From contig JAJAYJ010000168.1 in assembly GCA_026786275.1 (NCBI GenBank), positions 1-42,571 of the forward strand: a stretch of DNA of 42,571 nt, given 5' to 3'. This DNA is from Nocardioides sp. GTDB lineage: Bacteria; Actinomycetota; Actinomycetes; Propionibacteriales; Nocardioidaceae. The notes under the pieces are model-generated. The model saw nothing but the letters and a program-made list of their open reading frames with translations. It was not told where the DNA came from and made no database searches. Below are positions 24,401-32,202 of the stretch, in pieces. Both the position numbers and the translations under genes were made by a program. Within the stretch, counting starts at the first letter, position 1, and every line of letters starts with the position of its first letter.

Positions 24401-25336
24401 ATGAGTGCCATCGAGGTCGTGTCCGAGATCTTCGACGCCGAGGCGTGGGACGTCGTCCCGGGCTTCGAGGACCTGACCGACCTGACCTACCACCGGGCCA
24501 GGGAGCACGGCACGGTCCGGATCGCCTTCGACCGGCCCGACGTCCTGAACGCGTTCCGGCCGCACACGGTCGACGAGCTGCTGCGCACCCTGGAGCACGC
24601 ACGCACCAGCGGCGACGTGGGCTGCGTGCTGCTGACCGGCAACGGTCCCAGCGCGAAGAACGGCAAGTGGGCGTTCTGCACCGGCGGCGATCAGCGGATC
24701 CGGGGCCGGGCGGGCTACCAGTACCAACAGGAGCACCGCGCCGAGGGCCAGACCGCGGGCACGACGGTCGACAAGGCCAGGATGGCGCGGCTGCACATCC
24801 TGGAATGCCAGCGGCTGATCCGGTTCATGCCCAAGATCGTGATCTGTGTGGTGCCGGGCTGGACCGCCGGCGGGGGGCACAGCTTGCACGTCGTGTGTGA
24901 CCTGACCCTGGCCAGCACCGAGCAGGCCCGCTTCAAGCAGACCGACGCCGACGTCGGCTCCTTCGACGGCGGCTACGGGTCGGCGTACCTCGCCAAGCAG
25001 GTGGGCCAGAAGTTCGCCCGCGAGATCTTCTTCCTGGGGGCTGAGTACTCCGCCGAGGACGGCATGCGGATGGGGGCGGTCAACCGGGCCGTGCCGCACG
25101 CCGAGCTGGAGGCCACCGCGCTGGAGTGGGGTCGGATCGTGAACGGCAAGTCGCCGACCGCGCAGCGGATGCTGAAGTACTCCTTCAACTTGCTCGACGA
25201 CGGACTGGTCGGCCAGCAGCTCTTCGCCGGCGAGACGACCCGGCTGGCCTACATGACCGACGAGGCGGCCGAGGGCCGCGACCAGTTCCTGGAGAGGCGC
25301 GAGCCGGACTGGTCGCCGTACCCCTGGTACTACTGA
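24401..25336 (+). CDS. menB: 1,4-dihydroxy-2-naphthoyl-CoA synthase (MenB)
   Basis: A 311-residue crotonase-fold enzyme that cyclises o-succinylbenzoyl-CoA to DHNA-CoA in menaquinone biosynthesis. Diagnostic segments are VRIAFDRPDVLNAFRPHTVD, WAFCTGGDQRIRG, VVPGWTAGGGHSLHVVCDLT (oxyanion-hole glycines) and DADVGSFDGGYGSAYLAKQV, the MenB signature with the catalytic Asp and Tyr-containing loop. It ends SPYPWYY, the usual actinobacterial MenB terminus. The final 15 bases including the stop are repeated at 33266-33280, and an integrated element starts immediately after. The reading frame is left intact by the insertion. No other men genes are in the window. Confidence 0.96.
   Translation: MSAIEVVSEIFDAEAWDVVPGFEDLTDLTYHRAREHGTVRIAFDRPDVLNAFRPHTVDELLRTLEHARTSGDVGCVLLTGNGPSAKNGKWAFCTGGDQRIRGRAGYQYQQEHRAEGQTAGTTVDKARMARLHILECQRLIRFMPKIVICVVPGWTAGGGHSLHVVCDLTLASTEQARFKQTDADVGSFDGGYGSAYLAKQVGQKFAREIFFLGAEYSAEDGMRMGAVNRAVPHAELEATALEWGRIVNGKSPTAQRMLKYSFNLLDDGLVGQQLFAGETTRLAYMTDEAAEGRDQFLERREPDWSPYPWYY
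25322..25336 (+). repeat. Left attachment site core (attL), encodes PWYY-stop of MenB
   Basis: CCCTGGTACTACTGA is identical to 33266-33280. It encodes the last residues of MenB and its TGA, so insertion preserved the protein. The bases on either side differ between the two copies (C/T before, T/G after), so 15 bp is the exact identity. Confidence 0.85.
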
Positions 25337-25341
25337 TCTGG

Positions 25342-25397
25342 CGCGTTTGTGCAGCTCAGAGGCCTAATGGACCCCGATGCGTGGCAGATGCGTGGCA
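25342..25397 (+). repeat. Left-end integrase-type repeats
   Basis: CGCGTTTGTGCAGCTCAG at 25342-25359 matches 33197-33214 in 16 of 18 positions. TGCGTGGCA occurs at 25378-25386 and 25389-25397, an 11-bp period, and the same doubled motif is at 33137-33156. All copies point the same way. They are probable arm-type integrase or excisionase sites, inferred from their position just inside both ends. The rest of 25398-25485, before the integrase stop, shows nothing else clear. Confidence 0.7.
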
Positions 25398-25485
25398 AGA
25401 AGTGCGATGGACAGTCTCGACGGCCCGACTTCCCTCCGGTTCGCCGGTGCCGACTGGTACGACGAGCGCGAGGTCGGAGTCGGTT

Positions 25486-26657
25486 CTACTGGCGCGAGCG
25501 AGTGACCTCGACCTGACCACTCCGGGACACGGTAAGCACGGCCGAAGCCATGCCCGAGGCGGCTGCCCTGGTTTTGTCCTCGGCCGTCGGCCAGAGATGG
25601 GCGTAGGTGCTCAGCGTCGTGGTCGCGGATGCGTGGCCCATGGCTCGTTGCACGGTGACCACGTCGCACCCGGCGGCGATCAGGCCGCTGGCGAAGTAGT
25701 GCCGTAGGTTATGGAGTCTGTGGGTCGAGCCGGCGTCAGTGCGGGTTGAGCGCCAGCGGTAGTCGACGAGGTTGTCGTGCCACGGCTTGCCGTCCTCGTC
25801 GAAGAGCCACCGGGACGGCTCGCCGTCCGGGGTGTGCTGGCCTACGTGCTCCGAGAGAATCGTGACGAGCTCGTCGGGCAGGTAGATCGTGCGCTCTGAC
25901 TCGTACTTCGGCGGCCGAATCATGACCGTGATGCCACCGGCCGCATTCACGAGATCCTTGCCTGCCTCGACACTGGCGGCCTTCGCCCGCTGGAGTTGGC
26001 GGGTGACCCGGAGCGTCCGAGCAAGGAAGTCGATGTCACCGACCTGTACGCCGAGCGCCGCGGCGCAGGCCGGCGAAGGCGCACAACGCGACGCATGCGG
26101 TGAAGCCTGGTCGTGACTGCGGTCGATTCGGTGGCTCAGCCGCGTTGAGCAACTTCGCCACGTCGACGTTGGTCGGGATGGTCATCGCAGCCTCGGCCTT
26201 CCGCTTCCGAGGCAGCACCAAGCCGATCGTCGGATCGCTGGCGATCAGGCGATCTGCGACCGCTGCCCTGAACACGCCACGCACAATCGTGAACCGAGTG
26301 TCGATCGTTGTCGCCGCGAGCGTGGCCGTCATGTGCTTCACCCACGCCTCGACGTGCGAGCGTCGGACTGAGCGCAGCGGCAGGTCCCCGAAGGTCACCC
26401 CGGCGACGGCCAGGTTGGCGTTCTCCCGCGTGGACGACACCCAGACCTGACGAGGCGCCCAATCGACGTAGAACGCGCCGAAGGTGACCTTCCCTGCCGA
26501 GGGGTCGATCCAGTCTCCGCGGACGACCTTCGACTCCTCGGTCGCGACCCACCGCTTTGCGTCAATCTGTCGCTTGAACGACTTGGTGTGCTGCTTGCCG
26601 CCCTCGTCGCGGTACCGAACCGCGCCAGGATTGGCGCTCTTTCCAGACCCAGCCCAT
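25486..26657 (-). pseudogene. int: Tyrosine-type site-specific integrase, inactivated
   Basis: The N-terminal part reads GAVRYRDEGGKQHTKSFKRQ, then RWVATEESKVVRGDWIDPSA (arm-binding/AP2-like domain). The core-binding part is LPLRSVRRSHVEAWVKHMTA, and the catalytic part ends HRLHNLRHYFASGLIAAGCD, then GHASATTTLSTYAHLWP, with H-x-L-R-H, GH and the Tyr nucleophile. Near 26056-26065 the frame breaks: GLR is followed by out-of-frame RGARRTGR and a stop, while the other frame resumes AAALGVQVGDIDFLARTLRV. A normal GLRLGEAAAL box I is expected, so about 8-11 bases are missing, including the conserved Glu. A second shift is needed at the start: ATG 26657, which has AAGGAG upstream, is out of frame with the protein. 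No functional enzyme is expected. Confidence 0.88.
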
Positions 26658-26719
26658 GGCTGTCACTCCTTCCGATATGTCTTCATGATGCGCCCGCGCG
26701 CAGACAGAGTCGGGCGGGC

Positions 26720-26953
26720 TCAGTGGTGCTGTGGACGGTTGGTCTGCTCGGAGAGCCAGAGGATGACGTCGACGCGCCAGTAGCGGACGTGGCGCCCGAC
26801 CTTGAAGCTCCTCGGCCCGGAGCCGAGGTGGCGCCAGTAGCGCAGCGTGTTCTCCGGGACGCGGAGGAAGCGGGCGGCTTCCTTGATGGTGAGCATCTCG
26901 GCGCCAGGGTTGTGCCGGGGGTCGTTGTCGAGGTTGAAGGGCTGAGCGGTCAT
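26720..26953 (-). CDS. xis: Excisionase-like helix-turn-helix protein
   Basis: A 77-residue protein: EMLTIKEAARFLRVPENTLR, then YWRHLGSGPRSFKVGRHVRY and WRVDVILWLSEQT. This is the winged-helix HTH_17/MerR-like fold of actinobacterial excisionases, with the typical LTIKEAA start, the YWR-x-x-G-x-GP-x-x-x-K-x-G-x-x-x-RY wing and the W-LSEQ end. It bends attachment-site DNA and biases the integrase toward excision. It is intact, 60-odd bp upstream of the broken integrase on the same strand, with GAGGGGA before the ATG. Without a working integrase it can act only with one supplied from elsewhere, or as a regulator. Confidence 0.88.
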   Translation of the reverse strand: MTAQPFNLDNDPRHNPGAEMLTIKEAARFLRVPENTLRYWRHLGSGPRSFKVGRHVRYWRVDVILWLSEQTNRPQHH

Positions 26954-26991
26954 CAGAAGTCCCCTCGGTGGGGTTGTCGACCTGGTGGCCG

Positions 26992-27010
26992 GGAGGGGTG
27001 GTTCCCCTCC
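26992..27010. promoter_or_regulatory. Inverted repeat between divergent xis and XRE-type gene
   Basis: GGAGGGG (26992-26998) and CCCCTCC (27004-27010) are a perfect 7-bp inverted repeat with a 5-base spacer in the 87-bp divergent intergenic region. A second, shorter CCCC/GGGG repeat lies near 26961-26973. Either could be an operator for the XRE regulator or excisionase; this is an inference from position. Confidence 0.35.
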
Positions 27011-27040
27011 ACGACGTAGGTATGCAGGGCCTTCCTATCG

Positions 27041-27622
27041 ATGATCAGCGATAATCGGCTGACGCAGGCGAGGACATCGATCATCGAGACGGCTCGGCGT
27101 GCGGCGGGCATGTCGCAGCAGGAGTTGGCGCGTGAGGCTCGTACGGCGCAGTCGGCGGTCTCGGAGTACGAGAGTGGCCCAAGTCACCGACGTTGGCCGT
27201 CTCCGAGCGGCTACTGGCCGCCGCGAGTGCCGATCTGGTGGTGGTGCCCAGAATCGAGTTCTTCTACGACGAGGAACCGGGTGGGCGACTGTTCTTCGTA
27301 CCCGATCGGCTGTGGTCGGTGCCGCCGCCGTTGTGCTTCGCGCGGGTGCGGCTGTTGGGCTTCGAGGCGCTCGGCGAGAAGGGCGTGAGGGATCTGTCCA
27401 AGCGCCGTGATCGGATCCGGTTCTATGAGCTGGTGGTTGATCCACGGCACCCCGGAGATGATCCGGGAGGCGGTGGACGGGGCGCTGCTGGTTGATGCGT
27501 GGAGGCACCTGACACTTCCGGAATCGATACGGGAAGCGTGGGATCCGCTGATCGCTGCGGCGAAGGGTCGACGTGACACGGTCCGCAATATCGTCCCGGC
27601 ACCCGAGGACGAATGGATCTAG
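27041..27622 (+). pseudogene. XRE-type HTH protein, two frameshifts
   Basis: From ATG 27041 the frame gives LTQARTSIIETARRAAGMSQ, then QELAREARTAQSAVSEYESG, a complete Cro/C1 HTH. The conserved continuation, SPTLAVSERLLAAASADLVV and LFFVPDRLWSVPPPLCFARV, is in a second frame from about 27185. The end, IREAVDGALLVDAWRHLTLP and ESIREAWDPLIAAAKGRRDT, is in a third frame from about 27420. Together they form one HTH protein of about 190 residues with a conserved LWxxPPPLxxARV / VDGALLVDxW domain of unknown function found in actinobacteria (recalled). Two indels are needed, so it is most likely a pseudogene. If translated as is, only a truncated HTH protein would be made. It is convergent with the relaxase stub, stops touching. 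Confidence 0.7.
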
Positions 27623-28371
27623 AGCCCGAGGCCCTGCCCGGCCACCTCTGCCGGCGGCCGGTAGGTCGGCGGCGAGGTCGGCGGTCGCCGAGGCCGCTGG
27701 TTGGGCCCGTACCGGTCGATGGCGTCGACGGCAAGGGTCCGGGCGTGGCCGGGTCCGAGGTCGGCGCGATCGCGGCTGAAGACGTCGATCCACTGGTTCT
27801 TGGCTTCATCCAGGTTGTCGGCGACGAGGTGCGCTGTGTTGCTGTGACGGCCTCGGGTCATGGCGACGTACGCAGCCGCGGCGCCGGTGGCCTCGCTGAT
27901 GGCGACGTGCGCCTGGTCGACGGTCTCGCCCTGCGCCCCGTAGACGGTAGTGGCGTAGGCCAGCTCGACGTGCGCTTGCACGTATTCGCCAGGCAGGAGG
28001 CGGTCGCGACCGTGGCCATGGACGACCAGGGACCCGTCGTCCCCGAGGCCGGCGACGATCCACGTCTGCCGGTTCGCCACTCCGAGCGCCGGGTCGTTGT
28101 GGCGGGTCGCGACCAGGTCGCCGAGCCCAATCTCCTCGCCCCGCTCCGTGCTGATCGCGGGGCGGTCGTCAGTGGCGCGGCGACGTTCGCGGATGGCGGC
28201 GTTGAGGTGTACGACCTGTTCGCGGCTGTCGGCGATGACCAGCCCGTCGACCGTTGCCAAGGCCTCGGTGCGTTCGACCTCACTGGCGTGGAGCACGACG
28301 GCCGACCCCCTGCCTAGTGTGTGAAGCGTCCGCACAACAAGCATGAGCGGACGTTTGAGTGTCGCCGACAT
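27619..28371 (-). pseudogene. C-terminal stub of a MobF/TraA-type conjugative relaxase-helicase
   Basis: The open frame of 250 residues contains TVDGLVIADSREQVVHLNAA, then GEEIGLGDLVATRHNDPALG and VANRQTWIVAGLGDDGSLVV. It continues YVQAHVELAYATTVYGAQGE, then TVDQAHVAISEATGAAAAYV and AMTRGRHSNTAHLV. The last part is motif V/VI of the RecD-like helicase domain of MobF relaxases (YGAQGxTVDxAH and YVAMTRGR). The N-terminal relaxase domain (three-His metal site, catalytic Tyr) and Walker motifs are absent. Full-length relatives exceed 1000 residues, so this is a 3' fragment joined near 28371 to the two-component region. It shows that the element once carried a conjugation or mobilisation gene. Confidence 0.85.
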
Positions 28372-28421
28372 GCGGCGCCACCTAAATCAGCGAACCTGAA
28401 TCACCGACGGTGGATCAGGGC

Positions 28422-29072
28422 TCAAGCGGACGGGGTGGTCGCGGTGAGGTAGGCGAGCACCGCCAGCACCCGGCGGTGGCTCAGCCCGTCGTCCAGCAGG
28501 TCGAGCTTCTGGAAGATCGCGCGCATGTGGCTCTCGGCCGTCCGTTCGGCGCAGGCGAGCTCGGCCGCTATCCGGGCGTTGGTGTGTCCTTCGGCCGCGA
28601 GGGCCAGCACCTGTCGTTCGCGGGCGCTGAGGGCGCCCAGCCGGTCGGCGCGCAGGGAGTCGCCGACCAGGGAACGGACGACGGTGGGGTCCACCGCAGC
28701 GCCCCCCGACGCCACCACGGCGAGGGAACGGTGGAAGTCGTCGATCGCCAGGACCCGGTCCTTGAGCAGGTAGCCGAACCCGGGCTGGCCGAGCAGGGGC
28801 GCGCAGTGCCGCAGCTCGACGTGCTGGGACAGCAGCACGACCGGCAGGGTCGGGTCGTCCTCACGCAACCTCGCCACCGCTCGGGCTCCGTCGCCACCGT
28901 CGGGGGACGGCATCCGAATGTCGGCGATCACCAGCTCCGGGCGGCGCCGCCGGACCTCGACGACGAGCGCGCCGGCATCGCCCACCGCGCGGATCTCGTG
29001 CCCTGCCTCGCGCAGGATCCGTTCGAGACCCTCGCGGAAGAGGACGCTGTCCTCGGCCACCACGATGTCCAT
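28422..29072 (-). CDS. NarL/LuxR-family response regulator
   Basis: A 216-residue two-domain regulator. The receiver domain begins MDIVVAEDSVLFREGLERIL with the acidic Glu7/Asp8 pair; the phospho-acceptor is Asp51 in PELVIADIRMP and the conserved Lys is in GYLLKDRV. The C-terminal LuxR HTH reads LSARERQVLALAAEGHTNAR, then IAAELACAERTAESHMRAIF and QKLDL. Phosphorylation by the adjacent kinase should promote dimerisation and DNA binding. Its ATG overlaps the kinase stop by one base (TGATG), so the two are coupled. The target genes are unknown. It is intact, unlike most mobility genes in the element. Confidence 0.93.
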   Translation of the reverse strand: MDIVVAEDSVLFREGLERILREAGHEIRAVGDAGALVVEVRRRRPELVIADIRMPSPDGGDGARAVARLREDDPTLPVVLLSQHVELRHCAPLLGQPGFGYLLKDRVLAIDDFHRSLAVVASGGAAVDPTVVRSLVGDSLRADRLGALSARERQVLALAAEGHTNARIAAELACAERTAESHMRAIFQKLDLLDDGLSHRRVLAVLAYLTATTPSA

Positions 29073-31000
29073 CACAGGACCGCCTCGATCGTCGTACCGA
29101 CCCCGGACGGGCTGGTCACCGTAATGCTGCCACCGAGCGGATCGACCCGGTCGCGCAGGGCCGTCGGCGTGTGCTCGGGATTGACGCCGCCGATGCCGTC
29201 GTCCCGGACCACGATCGCGAGCCGACCGTCCCGAACCGCGATCTCGACCACGACCTCCGTGGCGTGCGCGTGCTTCAGCGCGTTGGCCACGGCCTCGGCG
29301 ACGACGTAGTAGGCGGCCTGCGCGACGGTCTCGTCCAGGCCGTCGCGGTTGACCTGTTCGTCGACCCGCAGGACGAGGGGAACTGGGCTCGAGTCGCGCA
29401 GCACCTCCAGCGCCGGCCCGAGGCCGTCGTCGAGCCGGGACGGCCGGACACCCTGGGAGATCCGGCGCAACTCCTCGACGGTGCCGGCGAGCTGGGTGAT
29501 CGCGGTCTCGATGTCGGCGTGCTCGGCGGTGTCTGTCGCCAGTCCGGCCTGTGCCGATCGCAGCCGCATCCCGATGGCGACCAGTGCCTGCTGGGCCCCG
29601 TCGTGCAGGTCTCGCTCGAGCTTGCGCCGTTCGGTGGACGCGGCGACGTTCAGCCGCTCACGGCTCGCCTCGACCTCCTCCAGCGCCACCCGCAGCCCTG
29701 CCCGGAGCCGGGCGCTCTCGAAGGCGCTCCAGCAGTGGCGGGCCGCCTCCTGCGCCAGACGACGGCGGCGAGCGCTGACCCGGCCGAGCTCGACGACACC
29801 GATCCGGGCGCTCCCCGCGCGCAGGACGACGTCGGCGCGCAGGTCGGTCGCCCGCCCACTCGGGTCGACCAGCCGGGGCTGACCGGGGACGGCGAGCCCG
29901 ACCCGCAGCCCGGGGTCGCGGAGCACCTCGCGCAGCACCTCCTGCACGTCCTCCGGCTCGCGCACACCCTGGTGGACGTCGGCGGCGAAGGCGCGCACGG
30001 CTGCCAGCAGCACGGTGCGCTCGCGGTCGAAGGTGGCGCCGCTCCACCGGTGGGCCCGGCGGTAGGTCGGCACCAACGCCAGGGCGGTGAGGAAGGCGGC
30101 CGCGCCGGTCTCCAGCCCGGCGGCGTCCCGGACGGCCTCGTGGACGAGTACCACCGATGCCGCCCAGACCACGGCGGCGACCGCGGAGGTGGCGACCACC
30201 GCCACTGTGTCACTGAGCAGCCGCTCGATGTCGAACAGGTCGTACCGGATCACAGCGACGGCGACCGCGGTCGGCACCAGGACGTACAGCGTGACCAGGA
30301 ACGAGGCGTACCCGACCTCAGGCGGCACCACGTCCGGAACGGTCAACCAGCTCAGCACCATCAGGACCAGGACGCAGCCGGTCGCGAGGAGCAGCCACCG
30401 GGCCTGGGCCCGTTCGGCAGCTCCCGTGCGGCGCGAGCGCCGGACGAGGTCGACCGTCGCCAGCAGCAGGGCGGTCACCAGCAGCGCCAGCCCGGTGATC
30501 GCGACGGGGACCCGCCAGCCGGTGAACTCGGCGTCCGCTCGGGTGCCCCAGTTGCCGATCAGGATCAGCACGGTGCCGGCGCCACCGGCGACCAGCACGC
30601 GGCGGGCGAAGCGCCGGCCGAGCGGCGCGGCCGGGAAGGTCAGCAGCAGCAACCCGAAACCGACCAGCTGGAGCGGCCAGATGGCCTGGACGAGCGGTGA
30701 GGCGATGTCTGCTCCCGGCCATGGGTCGGTCGTGTCCGCCGAGGCTCCCCAGTCCTCGACGGCTGGGGTGGCGGTGGCGAGGGCCGCGATGGTCGCCAGG
30801 GCCAACGGGACAGGGTTGCGGGGAGCTTTGACGGCGATCAACCAGGCGAGGACCAGGCCGGCGCCGGCGACGAGGACCTCGAGCGCGGTGCCGGTCGTGG
30901 CGGCCGCGTCGGGCAGCTCGGCGACGACCAGGACCGCGCCGCTCGCCACGGCAAGCACCGTCAACGCGCTCAACGTGACGGGCACCGGCCGGATCTGCAT
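29072..31000 (-). CDS. NarL-type sensor histidine kinase (HisKA_3)
   Basis: A 642-residue membrane kinase. The first half (about 1-290) holds roughly nine to ten membrane helices, for example VLVAGAGLVLAWLIAV and QLVGFGLLLLTFPAAPL, ending at YDLFDIERLLSDTVAVV. A GAF-like cytoplasmic segment follows. The dimerisation box is STERRKLERDLHDGAQQALV with the phospho-accepting His of DLHDGAQQ (about residue 465). The HATPase domain has YYVVAEAVANALKHAHATEV (N box) and VVRDDGIGGV (G1). The C-terminal LRDRVDPLGGSITVTSPSGV, then GTTIEAVL, is typical. It senses an unknown signal and phosphorylates the coupled regulator. The divergent gene at 31151 is an obvious candidate target. Confidence 0.93.
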   Translation of the reverse strand: MQIRPVPVTLSALTVLAVASGAVLVVAELPDAAATTGTALEVLVAGAGLVLAWLIAVKAPRNPVPLALATIAALATATPAVEDWGASADTTDPWPGADIASPLVQAIWPLQLVGFGLLLLTFPAAPLGRRFARRVLVAGGAGTVLILIGNWGTRADAEFTGWRVPVAITGLALLVTALLLATVDLVRRSRRTGAAERAQARWLLLATGCVLVLMVLSWLTVPDVVPPEVGYASFLVTLYVLVPTAVAVAVIRYDLFDIERLLSDTVAVVATSAVAAVVWAASVVLVHEAVRDAAGLETGAAAFLTALALVPTYRRAHRWSGATFDRERTVLLAAVRAFAADVHQGVREPEDVQEVLREVLRDPGLRVGLAVPGQPRLVDPSGRATDLRADVVLRAGSARIGVVELGRVSARRRRLAQEAARHCWSAFESARLRAGLRVALEEVEASRERLNVAASTERRKLERDLHDGAQQALVAIGMRLRSAQAGLATDTAEHADIETAITQLAGTVEELRRISQGVRPSRLDDGLGPALEVLRDSSPVPLVLRVDEQVNRDGLDETVAQAAYYVVAEAVANALKHAHATEVVVEIAVRDGRLAIVVRDDGIGGVNPEHTPTALRDRVDPLGGSITVTSPSGVGTTIEAVL

Positions 31001-31150
31001 GCGACCAGTGTGTCCGGTCGGGAGGCGAACCGCCTACGTGCTGACCCTTACGGAGGATCAGCAGCGGTGGCCGGGTTGGTGCGGATGGCAACGGCCGCGG
31101 ACCCGGCCAGACTCGAGGGTGTCAAGCTCCCGACCCGAAGGACACCTCCC

Positions 31151-31471
31151 GTGATCATCATCTTGTCCGTTCTCGCCGCGTTCCCGCTCGGCTACCTGGT
31201 CCGCAGCCGGACCTCCGCGTTCCTGGTCTTCGGACTCGCGTTCGCGCACCTCTTCACCTTCCAGACGGCCCAGCTCGTGCTCGAGGCCACCCGCGGGTCG
31301 GAGGACGCCTTCGGCGATGTCTCCGACCCGGCCTGGAACTGGTTCGGCGACACCGTCGGCTATCTGGCCTTCACCACCGTGATCTACGGCCTGGGGCTGG
31401 CCCTGGTGGCGGGCGGGCACGCCGTCAACCAGCGCCGGGCGCGTCGCCTGGAAGACGTCAGCGTCGCATGA
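31151..31471 (+). CDS. Small membrane protein, divergent from the two-component system
   Basis: A 106-residue protein with three predicted membrane helices: VIIILSVLAAFPLGYLVRSR, AFLVFGLAFAHLFTFQTAQL and VGYLAFTTVIYGLGLALVAG, with an acidic loop (RGSEDAFGDVSDP) and a basic tail (NQRRARRLED). AAGGA lies eight bases before GTG 31151, which sets the start; longer upstream readings are unlikely. The family is not recognised. Sitting 150 bp from the kinase start in divergent orientation, it may be controlled by the regulator or take part in sensing. Its stop overlaps the next ATG by four bases. Confidence 0.75.
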   Translation: MIIILSVLAAFPLGYLVRSRTSAFLVFGLAFAHLFTFQTAQLVLEATRGSEDAFGDVSDPAWNWFGDTVGYLAFTTVIYGLGLALVAGGHAVNQRRARRLEDVSVA

Positions 31472-31689
31472 GCGCCGAGATCATCGCCGTCCCGAGACAG
31501 CACCAGATCCCCGCCGGGGCGATGGGCCCGGACCCGGTCACGCTCGACGTCCGGGCCCACCTGGTGCCGTGCGAGACGGGGCTGGTGCTGGTCGACACCG
31601 GCATGGACCTCTCCGGCGAGGCGATCGACAATGCGCTCGTCGCCGCGGGTGCGTCCTGGTCGGACTGTCCCACGTCGTGCTGACCTACG
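31468..31689 (+). pseudogene. N-terminal fragment of a metallo-beta-lactamase-fold hydrolase
   Basis: ATG 31468 overlaps the preceding stop (ATGA). The reading VTLDVRAHLVPCETGLVLVD, then TGMDLSGEAIDNALVAAGAS, is the N-terminal strand region of a metallo-beta-lactamase-fold hydrolase (LVDTG motif). After SWSD one base is missing and the frame shifts: SHVVLT follows in another frame, but the expected H-x-H-x-D-H zinc motif is absent (TYGRP instead). Sequence of a different kind begins at about 31690. Only about 75 residues remain, so no enzyme is expected. Confidence 0.7.
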
Positions 31690-31921
31690 GGCGGCCTCTC
31701 TCGCCGCGGCCTTCGGCCTCGGTGTTGTCCTCGCATCGGCGAACATCACCGATGTGCCTCGGTCGCTGCTCGTCGCCGTACTCGTGTGGGTGTGCTTCAC
31801 CGTCGCCATCGAGCTACCAGCCTTCGCACTAGAGCGCGCGCCACGCAGATTCGCCATCGGTGCCGGCCACGAGCTCCTCGTCTACCTCGCTATCGCCGTG
31901 GTCTTCGGGCTTGGGAGATAG
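31690..31921 (+). pseudogene. C-terminal fragment of a small membrane protein (possibly DUF1761-like)
   Basis: The reading LAAAFGLGVVLASANITDVP, then RSLLVAVLVWVCFTVAIELP and AFALERAPRRFAIGAGHELL, ending VYLAIAVVFGLGR, looks like the last two or three helices of a small membrane protein. The layout (helix, F-E-R-R-P-like loop, helix) recalls DUF1761, a tentative call. It has no start of its own and is joined directly to the metallo-beta-lactamase fragment, so it marks a deletion or recombination junction. Confidence 0.45.
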
Positions 31922-32202
31922 GAACTTCTCCGACAGCGCTGAAATTGCCGAAACGCAATACCCAGCCAGTCTGCGTCAGGAGACGAGTCGGGGCAGCGCT
32001 AACGCTCTGTCATCGGCATCCGGTAAATGCGTCGTGGACAGGTGGGAGGCAACGGGGTCGATCGCGGGATGACGCGGCTTCGGCGGACGCGTTGATCGCT
32101 GCAGCAGCGACTTCGCCGCCGGAGTGGCGTCGACTAGGCCTGGGGAACGCAGCCAGAGCTCGGAGTCATTTCGGGCCTCACGCTGCTCGGGACGGACGAT
32201 GC
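31922..32202. other. Intergenic stretch with no recognisable gene
   Basis: About 280 bp within the island. I found no coding frame with a recognisable product, no strong hairpin and no clear repeat. It is probably decayed sequence between two gene fragments. Confidence 0.5.

Noticed and set aside
25407-25505. A 32-codon frame (MDSLDGPTSLRFAGADWYDE...) between the left repeats and the integrase stop
   Set aside because: Short, overlaps the integrase end, no ribosome-binding site and no family; not enough to call a gene.
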